The notes under the pieces are model-generated. The model did no database searches, was not told the origin of the DNA, and saw only the letters and a program-made list of their open reading frames with translations. A stretch of 64,000 nucleotides of DNA from Acanthornis magna (lineage: Eukaryota > Chordata > Aves > Passeriformes > Acanthizidae). The translations under genes and the position numbers were made by a program. Shown in pieces: positions 1-11,640 of this stretch. How positions within the stretch are numbered: the stretch's first letter is position 1; each line of letters starts with the position of its first letter. The stretch spans positions 15,371,501-15,435,500 of the forward strand of contig JAWUZG010000036.1 in assembly GCA_036785705.1 (NCBI GenBank), read 5' to 3'.

Positions 1-1691
1 TTTGCTATTATTTGTATGGATGTATTTTTTTTCAGTAGTAGAAACTTAATGTTGCAGTAGCAGTTGGAACTAGGCCTTCTTTGAAATGTAATACCCAGGT
101 TTCAAAGCTGGCATAAGAGAAACAGCACCCTCTTTCTGGAAGACAAAATAGTTCACCATATGAAGGAAAATAGTGCTTATTTTTCTTCAGTAGGTGCTTT
201 GAAAGAAGAAATTTGCAGCCAAACAAGTACTTTCCAGTGAAAATGGGAATATGGCAGATGATTTCAGGAAGGCAATATGAAGCTGATTAAACCTTTTAAA
301 GAACAAACTTGAAATCTGTTGTGATGAATTTGTGATGATGAACCAGAATTAGTAGGAGACACTCTGTATTCATCTCTAAGCACATCTATAGAGGCGGGTC
401 TTACTACAATGAAACTAAATGGATTCTTGTAAATGATGATGCAGGAGTTGATTTTATTCTTATAACTTCAGTAATCTCAGTTGCGTTACTACAGACAGTG
501 GGTATTGGGAATTTGCATAGCAGTGGATATGGTTTGCCTATATAAAATCTACCTCTGGCAGTGCAACAAAAAAAGCTTTCCTGATATGCTTCAAATTTTC
601 AGGAAAGGCAGTAGAAAATTGTGTAAATTAAATACATATGATCTGTAAAAATCTGAAAATGTATTATATACACACATTATCATTTCTCAGAATCAATTTG
701 ACATAAACTGAACAGAGCAGACTCGGATATGTGTCCATTCACAGAGCATGGTTAAAGGTTGAAATTTGCACACTGCGGTTATTTATAATACTGGAGAGAG
801 TATTTTAATATCCTTAATATCCTGTATCCCGTAACTAATGGCATAATAGTGGCAGGCAGAAAAAAAACCTGTAGCTCAAGCCTGTAGCATTTTTGTAATC
901 CTGCAGATGAATCAGTGACTAATTAGGGTGGATAAGAGTATGAGGTATATGGGCGAGGAGGGAAAAAGGCTGCCCGTCTCAACGTGGAGCTGCAGAGCAC
1001 AACAGTAACAGCAAAATAACATTGTCACCTCCAGCGTCATTCCTTGTGACATGGCTGGAATGCACTGTATGTCTTGACAGTTGCACACCTCAGTGCTGCT
1101 TGTCATCATACCTATCAAATAAATTGCATATGTGTTAACAAATGAGTAACATTTGTTGGAAATACTGCAATTTTGTTACTAAAATCTTGAGCTCGGGTAT
1201 GAACTTGCTCAGGGAGTTTTCTTGTGAAGTGGTCACATACGATGCTTGGAGAGCATGTAGTCTTGCCAGCTAGAGGGGAGGATTTTTATTTTTGTATGAC
1301 CTATTGGAAATTGTTACAGAATGTCTGAATTTTATGCAAGAAAAGTGCAGACTATAATGGTATCAACCAAGAGTCAATACCATCAGTTGCAATGCTAGAA
1401 AAGAATGTTTGGGAAAACTTAGTGAAAAAACAAGTGCTAAAGGCAAAGGCTGTCTAATCTGTGCTAATAAATTAGCACTCAAATTTTTGTTTTTCATATT
1501 TGTTCAGTAGGTCAGAACTGATAACTATAAACAAAATAGATATAATTGTACATGATCCAGAAAACTAGTTCTGATAATGTTGCTAAAAATTAAGAGCAGT
1601 CACATATGGGAAGTATTGAATTAATAACGCAAGAATTGAGGATTGCTGCTTATAAAATGTGTGACCCTGAGATATTTCATGTTTTTTTCAG
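1..1691 (+). other. ERBIN: ERBIN intron (3' part)
   Basis: AT-rich sequence ending in a poly-T run and CAG acceptor at 1689-1691. No exon, RNA gene or recognisable repeat was seen in it. The short open frames here have no coding character. Confidence 0.7.
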
Positions 1692-1895
1692 ATGCCTTTA
1701 ACAAATGGACAAATGTGCCAGCCTCAGAGACTTCAGGCAAACTACAGCCAAGTCCATCATCTCACTCCTCAATCATCAGTTGCAAGACATCCATCTAGAG
1801 AGCAATTAATTGATTATCTGATGTTGAAAGTTGCCCACCAACCTCCCTATACGCAGTCCTCTCCGAGACAAAGCCATGAGTTGGCAAAGCAAGAG
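1692..1895 (+). CDS. ERBIN: ERBIN coding exon, linker before the PDZ
   Basis: 204 bases, phase 0 at both ends, encoding 68 residues from [10 protein letters not shown] to HELAKQE. The acceptor is TTTTTTTCAG and the donor is GAG|GTAAGA. The conserved stretch [20 protein letters not shown] is typical of the region just ahead of the Erbin PDZ. The initial Met is internal to the protein, not a start codon. Confidence 0.94.
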
Positions 1896-4800
1896 GTAAG
1901 AGTAAAATCTATGTGACATATATGATGTCTGTCAGTCGGTGACAATGAATGGTTACATTGTTTTCATTTATTATAATTTCCCTGTAGATGGTGACAGAAA
2001 CAGTATAGGGATTTGTCTCCAGCAGAAGACATTGTTGTCTCAGAGCAATTCTACTCCTCAAATCACAGACTCCTTCCAGTTTTGAGAGAAATGTGGTAGA
2101 ATTTTAACAGAATTTACCGGAAACTTAAACTTGCATCTTTTTACTGAGCTGGAAATTAATTTCTCAACTAAATTTATTTATTTATCTCAATTCATTATTT
2201 AGCTAGTAACTGAAGAAAATGCCAAGTCACAGTACAACTTAGAGTACTTTGCATCTGGAATGATTAAAAAACCTGCAAGTGTAGAAATGTGTATCCATAA
2301 GCAAAAATCCATTAAAAAGTGTGAGCAGTCTGATGCATGCCTGATAATTATCAGTTTTATTTATGATAGATAAGAATGTAAGAAATTCTTATAACATTTA
2401 ATGTCTCTTTCTTAATGGTTCTTTCTATAACAGCCTTCTTTCTTTATTGTTTGGGATTTTTTGAGAAAATACTGAGAGCTAGATTTTCATTCTGTGCTAG
2501 AATGAGAATGTCCACTTCCTGTGTAAAATAAGTTTTTTATTCAACTCTTCCAGCAAGAGAAAGAGGACAGAGTTGGCTATGTGGAACGTGGAGTGAAAGT
2601 AGGAATGAGGTTTGATTTTTAAAATTTATCTAGAGGTAGGAAAGAAATACAAGGAAAAGGTTCTTTCATAGGAACATGTATACTTGCTGGGGGCATTAAA
2701 GTTACCTACATAATATCAAAATATCTCTGAATTTTTAAGCCCTTGTGAATTACTATTACAGTAAAAGCAATATTGTAGTAAAACTTAGATACAATGATAC
2801 AAGATGTTGTATTGCAATCTTGTTCTGCATTAATATTATGAGATATAATACTTTCTTGAACTGCTTTTTAATTTTTTTTTTTCATTTTAAAGCTTCTGTT
2901 CACCTGAATTCCTTAGTAGTAATTTCATTGCAGTAGCTTTGAATGTAGATTTTCAGCCAGTTCATCTAACTTTGGCTGTAATTATTTAGATTCGAGTGAG
3001 AGTTGACAAGGATCCAGAACTTGGATTTAGTATATCGGGAGGAGTTGGTGGTAGAGGAAATCCATTCAGACCAGAAGATGATGTAAGTATTTTATATCAA
3101 TGCTTCTAAAAAGCATTCCAATTTATAATGTTTCTCATGTTCAGCAAAGGGAGCAAAGAAAGTATATGTATTTCCAAAACCATTAAACTCCAGTATTGGA
3201 AGGGAGAAAATTGGACAAATGATGTGGAAAATCAAGGTTGTAGGTGGTCACAGCAGTCGCATAACAGTATGGAGGATTATTCCAGATGAATGGTTCTTAC
3301 ACAGTTCTTGTTATCAGTTAGCAGATTTGAGATAGTGAATTATGGAGTGTACAATTAGGAGTCTTCTTATAAAAGAGACAGTGATTTAGCCTACAGCTGT
3401 ATTTCTGGTGGTTGATAATTCATCTTGACATATACATCTGCCAAATTCAACCAAGGTGGATCACAATTTGCCCCTCAGTAACCTTTTAAAGACAATTCTG
3501 AATTTTTAACATGAGAAAAGGAAGGTGGTGTCAAAAGCCAGAGACCTGTAGAATGATACTGCATTCTCTTCTGCTTAGGATGGAAAATTGAAGAAATGTT
3601 TTGAATTACATGTTAGATGCTGTCCTGTTATTCATAAATAAGTTGTCAAAAATGTTTTCCATCTCTGTTTTTCAAGGGCATATTTGTAACCAGAGTGCAG
3701 CCAGACGGACCAGCATCTAAGCTGTTACAGCCAGGGGATAAAATAATTCAGGTATTGTAATGACTTCATTAACTAGCTTATGTAATATAGCAGTTCGTTT
3801 TCAGTTTACACCTAAGAGCAGAATGTTTAACTTTTAGATAGATTACCAGTATCTTTTCCAGATTTATTCTTATATTCTGGGATGAAGCTTTTCATTTTCT
3901 GCCACCTAACATGACAGTAAATGACACAGACTGAAGCACAGTGGATAATTTTTACAAATTCTGAACATTTTTACACTTGTAAAGACAAAAAAAAAAGATG
4001 TCATTTGAGATGGAACATGAGCATTTCATTAGGCTATACTACCATTCCGTTACTGAATTTGTGGTCATTCACATGCAGTGATGTGAGCAATGTGTTGTCT
4101 GAACACCAGCAGTTGCCCCTGACAGCTGCTCTCCACAGCCGCACTGTCTGTGCTGCAGCTCCTGCCAGCCTTTGCTGCCTCTCCCTGACTGGCAGGCTGG
4201 ACATGCACGAGCGCTGGCCGGAGCTGCCCCTTTGCTGGCCGGTGTCTGCCTGGTCACAGCATGCACCTCCTGGCTGCCCCACCAGCTGCTGGCCAGCCAA
4301 GTCAGGCGTTTCAGGAGCCATGGCTTCTGGATTGCAAGCTGCGTTGTTCCTTTCTCCAGGAAGTCTGTACCTATCAGACCTTTTCTATCAGATTCATTTG
4401 AAGTTGTCTAATGAGCTCATAAGCTATTTGTAGAAGGGTCAGGGAAACGAACAAGTGCCTTACTTTCTTAACCAAAATGGGGTAATGGGACATTGGAACA
4501 TTGTTGTATCTACCCTTAAAGTTGCAGAGCTTGTTAGAAGTAATTATTCACCATATCATGAAAATGTTGATGGACTCATTTCAGTTTTCTAAAAATAGAT
4601 CAAACAAAAAACTCAAAACCAACCCCCCCACCCCCTCTGGTATCTCGATTAAACCACATCCTGTGAACTGTTTTCAAAAACAAAACCACATTGAAAACTC
4701 AGCCTAATTCTTCAAATGAAAGATAAAGCCAAAAGGCACACAAGAAAACTGAACTAAGACTAAGTTGTTCCAACTAAAAGATGGCTTATTCTTAAGCACG

Positions 4801-6503
4801 GTAAATAATCCTGTGCTTGTTCTTCCTCACTGGGGTGAGAAAGGTCCCAGTTCTCTTACTGATACAGGGATGGTGATAACCCAACACCCAGGGCTGCCAA
4901 CACATACAGGAACAGGAAGCATGTTAAACCTTTGAAAAACTGTTAACACATTTGTTACGTATTTGTAAAGTGGAACATTACACTCTGAAAGGTAACTTCT
5001 GTTTTAATGGTTTATTCCTGTATTTATAAATGTCATGCAGACAAATCAAATTCCTTAATGAAGTTTTTTTGTTATGTTGGCACTGCTTGGGTTTTGCTTG
5101 TTAAAGTAAGGAATTCAGTTTGGAAAAAAGCTCAAGGAGAAGTTGCATTTCCATGCTTAGAGAATCAGAAGCCACTTAATTTCTCATAACTAAGAGTATT
5201 TTTTTTGTGTAACAGCACATTCTTTTTACCTGTGATAATCCCAGCAATGATGTAATGACAATCCCACTCTGTCTTGTTGCTGCTCAGACTTCTGTGGTTT
5301 TTTTAATGAATATAATCTCTTCCAAAATGCCATTGCTATGCTTGATTTTGCAATGTTTTCTGTAAAACATTCAATAGGCATGCATATTATAGTGCATGTC
5401 TAATCCACATGTCTAATAAAAGTATTCTACATGACTAGTGACTAGATAATTGCAAGTAAGACTTAAGATTAGGGCTAGGACATTCTGTACAAATTATAAT
5501 TTGGAAGGGTTATTTCTACTTTTACTCTCTGAACAGTCTACATAAACCTTCCTCTGCAACCCTAGGATGATTTGAAAACCACTGTTTTTTGTAACCAAGG
5601 ATTCAGCTGGTAACAACAGTGGGTGTTCAGTGATGGGATAAGAACTGGAGCTTTCAAAATGGCACAAATAAGGCACAAAGAGCATGGCTAGTTCTCTCTG
5701 TCACCACCTAAGTAGCTCAGGGAGAAAGGTGGGATGCACAGTGAAAGCTATGACAGTTTAAATGGACAAATTTGTCCTTCTGCAGTGTTTTGCTGACAAG
5801 ATTGAGCATGATTTTGCAGTCGTATACTCTGAGAAGCTGAGCCATAGCCATGTTTTCCCTGTCTTTTGTAGGCCACTTGGGCCCCGCCTGTGTTTTGCCA
5901 AGACAAACTTGTCCAAAAATAACAATATTGTTTAGAGTCATGGGCAAATTCAAGTTAGGGATGATCTTAGGGTCTAACACAAAAAAATGGCTCCCAGTGC
6001 CATTAATGTTTTTGTCACAGGCCTGAGTAGTTTTAATTTATCATAGATGCCATTTCTATTATTCTGATATTTAAAATAGGATGTGTGACTTGTGTTACAT
6101 TTGGGTTTTTTGGTGTGGCTGCATTACGGCTGATGAATTAGATGTCTGATGTTAATAGGTTAAAAGTTCGGTTTTCTTTTACTTAGTTGCAATATTCTTC
6201 CAAGGCCAATATGATAGTTTAGTTTTTTGTAGCATCCAGGTACATATTCAAGTAACTGCAAATCTGCAGTGTTTTATTCTCTGCATTCATATAGAAACCT
6301 TAAGGCTTAAATAAACCAACATGAAATATGAAATATCTTTTATTAACATGGCATATGAGACTGTCATTTTCAATTTTAAATATTTTTGGTTTTAGGCTAA
6401 TGGATACAGCTTCATCAATATTGATCATGGACAAGCAGTATCTTTGCTAAAGACTTTTCAGAATGCAGTGGAACTCATCATTGTGCGAGAAGTTTCTTCA
6501 TAA
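1692..6503 (+). CDS. ERBIN: ERBIN (Erbb2-interacting protein), last four coding exons, partial
   Basis: Four exons (1692-1895, 2990-3082, 3677-3751, 6396-6503) join in phase 0 into the final 159 residues of Erbin, a LAP-family (leucine-rich repeat plus PDZ) scaffold at basolateral membranes. In the known family it binds the ERBB2 C terminus, p120-type catenins and other partners. Residues 1-68 of the fragment are the linker just before the PDZ. Residues 69-159 are a full PDZ domain: the carboxylate-binding loop ELGFSI, the [10 protein letters not shown] loop, [20 protein letters not shown], and an alpha-B helix beginning DHGQAV whose His marks class I ligand choice. The protein ends VREVSS then TAA at 6501-6503, the usual Erbin end. 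The LRR part lies upstream of the window. Every junction is GT-AG. Recognition rests on close recall of the vertebrate Erbin C terminus. I am very sure of the family and gene. Confidence 0.95.
1896..2989 (+). other. ERBIN: ERBIN intron
   Basis: AT-rich intron of 1,094 bases. A possible small in-frame cassette exon at 2554-2598 is described separately. Otherwise nothing is seen. Confidence 0.7.
2554..2598 (+). other. ERBIN: possible 45-nt in-frame cassette exon of ERBIN
   Basis: A pyrimidine-rich acceptor ending TTCCAG precedes 45 bases that read [15 protein letters not shown] without a stop, in the same phase 0 as the exons on both sides. A weak donor (AAA|GTAGGA) follows. Inclusion would insert 15 charged residues between the linker and PDZ. 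I do not recall a known Erbin isoform with this peptide, so a chance match is quite possible. Confidence 0.2.
2990..3082 (+). CDS. ERBIN: ERBIN coding exon, first half of the PDZ
   Basis: 93 bases, phase 0, encoding 31 residues from [13 protein letters not shown] to NPFRPEDD. It contains beta-1, the GF carboxylate-binding loop and the glycine-rich loop of the PDZ. The acceptor is TTATTTAG and the donor is GAT|GTAAGT. Confidence 0.95.
3083..3676 (+). other. ERBIN: ERBIN intron
   Basis: 594-base AT-rich intron ending in the acceptor TTTTTCAAG. No other feature was seen. Confidence 0.75.
3677..3751 (+). CDS. ERBIN: ERBIN coding exon, middle of the PDZ
   Basis: 75 bases, phase 0, encoding 25 residues, [16 protein letters not shown] through [10 protein letters not shown]. 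This covers PDZ strands beta-3 and beta-4 and the GD turn. The acceptor is TTTTCAAG and the donor is CAG|GTATTG. Confidence 0.95.
3752..6395 (+). other. ERBIN: ERBIN last intron
   Basis: 2,644-base intron. It is mostly AT-rich, except for a GC-richer patch at about 4080-4345 that is listed separately. A C/A-rich run lies near 4620-4640. It ends with TTTTTGGTTTTAG. Confidence 0.75.
4080..4345. repeat. unidentified GC-rich patch in ERBIN last intron, possible old repeat
   Basis: About 265 bases are much richer in G and C than the surrounding intron. They are full of CTGGC/GCTGC words and contain a few CpGs. Open frames run through it on both strands, but none resembles a known protein. The composition suggests an old LTR or other inserted repeat. 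I could not find convincing ends or a target duplication. Confidence 0.3.
6396..6503 (+). CDS. ERBIN: ERBIN terminal coding exon, end of PDZ and stop
   Basis: 108 bases encoding [20 protein letters not shown] and on to [11 protein letters not shown], then TAA. It includes the alpha-B helix with the His that contacts class I ligands (DHGQAV) and the last beta strand. The acceptor is GGTTTTAG. The stop at 6501-6503 is the natural Erbin stop. Confidence 0.95.
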   Translation, partial: ANGYSFINIDHGQAVSLLKTFQNAVELIIVREVSS

Positions 6504-6705
6504 GTACCTTGGATTGTGGGGATAAACCAACAGAATTCATTGAAGGACTATGGGGAAACTGAATATTTTGCATATTTTTATACATTAAAAGAACTCAAAA
6601 AGAATTATGATCAAAATCTGTACAAGAAATACTGAACTTGTGGTTAAAGGGGGAAAAACCACTGTATAGAACATACAAGAAATAATTTTGGAAATGCATA
6701 TGGTG

Positions 6706-6711
6706 AATAAA
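6706..6711 (+). terminator. ERBIN: proximal poly(A) signal AATAAA, ERBIN
   Basis: Canonical hexamer about 205 bases after the stop, followed by a T-rich stretch. Use is not provable from sequence alone. Confidence 0.45.
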
Positions 6712-7144
6712 CTTGTTTTTAAGCATTATAGCAATCTAAGGATCACTCCTCCAAGAACAAACCTGTGTTGTTTTTTTGTACAGATGGTAGGTTTATTTTT
6801 GGATAATTCATACACATTACTAAACTTTGTGCAAGGCTTTGCGAAGCCTCAGTTGTAGCCAATGGACAGATGGCAGGGCTGTCTGTCCTGTAGCTGTTTA
6901 TTGCCTTTATTTTTATTCACCAGATATTAATGTGTTATGCTGAACCACTTCTGTAGATACGAACGGGGATATGAAGTGTTGGCTTTGCTATGTGCACATT
7001 GTATAGATGAATGGGTAGATGGAAGGTGGTGCTGGTTGGACAGAAAAAAGGTCAGGTGAAACAATTATCTGCTATCTAAATCTGGAATCAGGAGAGAAGA
7101 AAAAGTGTTTAGTTCTGGAGTGTACGTCTACCAATAGAAAATGC

Positions 7145-7150
7145 AATAAA
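7145..7150 (+). terminator. ERBIN: poly(A) signal AATAAA, ERBIN, with GU/U-rich downstream element
   Basis: Canonical hexamer followed within 15-40 bases by GGTGTTTTG and a long T run, the usual arrangement of a functional cleavage site. Confidence 0.45.
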
Positions 7151-8960
7151 AGCTTACGGTGTTTTGATTTTTTTTTTTTTTTTTAGGAAGACTGTAACTA
7201 CAAATTTGTGATATTATACGGGATTTGTTCTTAATGTAGTCATTGAATATTCATTTGCCACATGTGATTCATGTTTAGTTGTTTTCTTGCATACATAATT
7301 TTTTCAACTGTACTGTGGAATTGTGCCCAGAGATTTTTCTCTGCTATGGAAATCCCCAATTTTGTGGAAATGGTGATACTTTTATCTTTATAAAAACTAC
7401 TCCATTTTAAGCTGACAGATTTTAAAAATGAAACTGAAATGGCCAGTTTTTAAGGTTGTTGCCTGTAATATATATTTAAACAGACACAAAGTAAATGATG
7501 CAGAAAAGGTTATGAAAGACATCTCAATTTTGTTTGGCCTTTGAATTGCCTTGTTAATCAAAAAGGAAACCATACACATGGAGCTAGGTAACCAAAGCAA
7601 GTTTGTGAAACTTTGAGCAGTGACGGAGAATTCCTGTGGTGAGATGGAGAGCAAAGGGAGGGTGTACTTACAACCCACCAATTCGTAATGAGGTTTCTTA
7701 AAGGGCTGTTCCTACAGGTAACATTAAATGTGAACTAGACACTTCAGAGTCATTAAAGGGTTTCTAATTACATTAATGTAATAGTAATTTACCACAGGCT
7801 GCCTTTGTTCCTTATTACTGTATAAAAGGTTCAATTATGCTTCGGTTGATTTTGTTTACCAGAAACATTAACTTTATCTTTCTCCTTTGTAATTGAATAG
7901 AGACTGCATAGTCTGCAGTGATAATTCATACACGGTTGTTATGGACCAGGGAAAAGTGCCATAGAAGACCGATAACTGTTTTTAATCAGGGCTAATAATT
8001 AGCCTATCATTGGAGCAATATTCAATTATTGCAGTTCATTTTTAATTACGTACAAGTTGGTAGTTTGAGACAGGTATAAGCGCTTTTTTCAACCCAAAAA
8101 GTAAATGCTTTTAATAAAGCTAGCAAAAACACCAGCTTCCTTTAGTTTTGGGACAATGAGCTGGAAGAGAAAGGAATTATACATAGCTAGCAGTAATAAA
8201 CAGGCAGTACTTTTTTAATAAGTGAACTCCAATATTATTGCACTTCTTTCAAAGATGTTAACTATTGCTTATTGTACTGTGTATAGTTCTAATAATTTTA
8301 ATTGAAACCCTTTAACAACTCTTTGTATATTTTAATTCTTTTTAGTTGATTTTCAGTAATATTTACATAGAAAATGATTTTTTTGATATATTAGCAGAAA
8401 TGTGCTGTATTTTGATAAAATTCACTTATTTTCTGTGTGCTGTTAAAGAATGAGAAACATAGCTATATAATGGCAGGCTTCAGTGTTTAGTTGTTGTTTA
8501 GTTTCTATTTTTTTATTGAAAATGCAAAATGTTCACATCACATGTTCATTACTTTTAATCATGTTATTTTTATCACACACTGCCTTTTAATGGGGATACA
8601 TACAGACAAGTCCTAAATGACCTTGGTCTTCTACAAAACCTGTATCTTTGAGAAGGGAAAAGTCCAAAAAGCAGAACTGATTCTTTACTGATCTTGGACT
8701 GACTTTGTATACATTTTGCAGTACATTTAAATATATCACGGAGAAATTATGCTGTATTGTATTTTGCTTTAATGGTAACAGAAGTTTTAAATGTTGTTGT
8801 GTCACTTAATTTTCAGATTTATGTATCACAGAAAAATTCTACCAAAAACTGTTCAGCTGGTAGAACTATATAAGTAGAGATTTATAGCAAGGAGTTTAGT
8901 ACTTCTTGTGGAAATACTTGGCCAAAGCTTGTCTTCCGTCAGTTAGCAAATTAATCGTCT

Positions 8961-8966
8961 AATAAA
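8961..8966 (+). terminator. ERBIN: distal poly(A) signal AATAAA, ERBIN
   Basis: Canonical hexamer about 2.46 kb after the stop, the best fit to the expected UTR length. Another AATAAA lies at 9581-9586. Confidence 0.4.
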
Positions 8967-9819
8967 ACATGGATTATGCTGATTTTACTTACTAAATGTT
9001 TGAGTTTTCAGTGAATTGAAATGTGTTTGTTTTGTCAGTGTCAGTGTGTGAAGGTAAACATGTCAGACTAAATGATTTTGTGGGGAGTGGGAGAAGGATG
9101 TCTCCTGAACTAGTCCAGCCAGGATTCAACAGGACGAGAGACCATATCGGCACTTTTCATTTTGAATGCATTGTAAACTACATTTTGAATAGAATAAAAT
9201 CCATCAGCAGCCTAAGTTACTCAGCATGGCAATGAATTGATGCAAACTGTGTTAATTCTTTCTATTCTTAATAGTTCATTAAAGAATCAGTTCAACTGAT
9301 GTAACGAAAAGATGAAGTCTCCCACGTATTTATTATGTAAATATTTTTTAGTTTCTTTTTTGGATGAATTCAGAAAAGTGTATATACTTGAAAGCATTCT
9401 ATGAACACAACATAGCAATAAGCAACACACAGAGTCAAACATTCATGATTATTTTGGTTTTGTTTAGAAATACTCCCTTGTCAACAGCTATGTAATGTTT
9501 CTATTGATCAGCATTTATTCAACATTCCAAATTTTTGTATATAATAAGACTGTTTCTGAGGTAACACATGGAGAATAGATAATAAACTAATGCTCTTTAA
9601 AGCTGTGTGAAATTGACTTATTTAAGTTTTAAGAAATTCTCCATAATGCTGTTTTATTCATCTACAGTTTCTGTAGACCTCAGTACTCCATCAATATACT
9701 TTAGTAGTCTTATTTGTGTTCCTGGCTCTGTGCGTCTCAGTGCCCATGAGTCTGTTCTAGGTGACTTCATTGCAAGACTGGGTTCTTCGTAACAAAGAAA
9801 GATTTTGTGAATAACCCCA

Positions 9820-10400
9820 TGTGCTGGGTTGACCTTGGCTGGATGTCAGGTGCTCACCAAGCTGCTCTATTGCTCCTGCTTCCCTAGTTGCACAGGAGAG
9901 AAAATAAGATGGAAAACAAGTTGTAGTTTGAGATAAGGCAGTTTGCTAAAGCAAAAGTGAAAGTTTATACACTCACAAGCAAAGAGAAAAGAAATCATAA
10001 TTTTATTTTCTACTTCTTATCAGCAAATGATGTCTGGCCACTTCCCAGGAAACGGTGTCAGCAAGGGCAGTGGTTGCTCTGGCAGGCAGTGTAAAAAACA
10101 AATGCCCCACCTTCCTCCTCCTCTTCTTAGCTTTTCTACCTGAGCTGACATCATATGGCATGAGGCACCTGTTTGGTCAGTTTGGGTCAGCTGGCCTATT
10201 TGTGTCCCCTCCCAGGGTCTTGCTCACCCCCAGCCTACTGATGGCGAGCATGGAGAGTCAGTGCTGGTGCTGTGCCAGCACTGTCCAGCAGTAGCCAAAC
10301 CCTGGGGTGTCATCAACTCCTCTGTGGCTACCAATGCAAAGCATAGAACTGTGAAGGCTGCTGTGGGGAAATGAGCTCCCTCTCAGCTAGACCCAATGCA
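9820..10400 (-). mobile_element. solo LTR of an avian endogenous retrovirus (ERVL-like), 5-bp duplication
   Basis: A 581-base block starts TGTGCTGGG and ends CCCAATGCA. It is flanked on both sides by CCCCA (9815-9819 and 10401-10405), a perfect 5-bp target duplication as made by ERVL-type integrases. Its interior is GC-richer and includes TTTGGTCAGTTTGGGTCAGC (10173-10192), a motif shared with the LTR at 44459-45120 and familiar from avian LTRs read in the minus sense. There is no internal retroviral gene, so this is a recombined solo LTR. Family assignment is from memory. Confidence 0.75.
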
Positions 10401-11059
10401 CCCCAGTCTTGCAATGAAATCACACAGGGCAGTGAGCGGCCTCTGTCACAAAGAGAGGACATTAGCTGCAAGTAGTTTTGACAGGCAGAGAGGGATGCCT
10501 AGGTCAAGGAGTAGGGTTAATATTAGGAGTACACTGCAAGCACTCTAAAGAGGTGTGCAAGGGTTATGTGGTAATGAAATTGAAGAGCTAGGCACAGAGT
10601 TTAACAGGAGAGCTAAATTCAGCTTTACATCCAGTTTTCTTGGAAACCACACAACAATGTAGTAACACAAATTGTTTAGTCATTTTTCCTTGTGTATGTG
10701 GATCTGCCATGCCAGTATCACTATGCCCTACTTCCTCTATACAGAAAACTGATTATAACAGGTTACGACCCTGATGACCCTGGAGTATTGGACCCCTCGT
10801 TATTTAGGTTTCCTGTATCTGCTCCCTACTTGGACATTATTTCATAACTCAACAGTTAACTTTTTCCATCAAGCATCTGAGAATGCTGGGTCTAACTTAG
10901 GTTTTCCTGCCTGAAGGCACTTTCTCAGAGACAAAGTGTAGTTTTTGGTATGTTATTCATGCTGCCATGGATTAAATTCAATTATTGAATGTGTACAGAA
11001 GATTCTGTTGCAGTATCTATGAGTCTGCCTTGAAACTGGTGCTCTGCTACACCTAACTG

Positions 11060-11640
11060 TTAAAACTACATTACAAGCAGGACCCTGACATGCAGTGCTG
11101 GAAGCCACCTGTTTCCAGCTGTTGCCTTCCACTGGTATTCCACCTGTGGTTCTGCTAGTGACAGACTGCCCAGGTCTGCATTGTGGCAGGGCCCAGGGCT
11201 CTTGAAGCTGTAGGGTCTGATGAGGTCCTGTCTCTCCTCAAGCTGCACAGGTTGCTGGCTTCCAAAATTCCTCTGCTTAGCAGCACAGCTCTCCAACAGC
11301 AGCACAGGTCCTGCATGAAAGGTCCAGGAAGGGCCCCAGATACTCCCTCCAATCCAACAAGCCTCCTCCAAGCACCAGCTAAAAAGTGGGAGCATCACTC
11401 TGTCCAAGCAGGGGCAGCTGTAACAAACAGGGACCTTGCATCAAGTGATGCTGACCGCACTTGCTACAAGCTGCCAGAGCTTCCCCAGGCCCATAGCCTG
11501 TGACCTTCTTGCCTTGCACCTGGCAACAGCAGGTTCCTCTAGTTTCTTGGAGGGTTCCTATGAGCATCATCTCCCTTCTGCTGCTTTCTAAGAGCCTCAT
11601 GTCAAGTACAGACAGCATCACCCCTCCCTGCAGTTCAGAC
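11060..11640. repeat. unidentified GC-rich patch, possible old LTR or other repeat
   Basis: About 580 bases are rich in CTGC/CAGC words and open in several frames on both strands, unlike the flanks. No protein family was recognised, and no paired ends with a target duplication were found. It may be a diverged LTR. Treat as unclassified. Confidence 0.3.

Larger units (their letters stand above)
6504..8985 (+). other. ERBIN: ERBIN 3' untranslated region (end uncertain)
   Basis: AT-rich sequence downstream of the stop with several poly(A) signals: AATAAA at 6706-6711, 7145-7150, 8961-8966 and 9581-9586. The signal at 7145 is followed by a GU-rich stretch and a run of about 19 T. An end near 8985 would give a UTR of about 2.5 kb, close to my recollection of the mammalian ERBIN 3' UTR. 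Ends near 6730, 7200 or 9610 are also possible. Confidence 0.5.

Noticed and set aside
3921..4433. 170-codon frame in the ERBIN last intron
   Set aside because: No recognised domain, overlaps a GC-rich patch open in several frames, and sits inside an intron between known exons.
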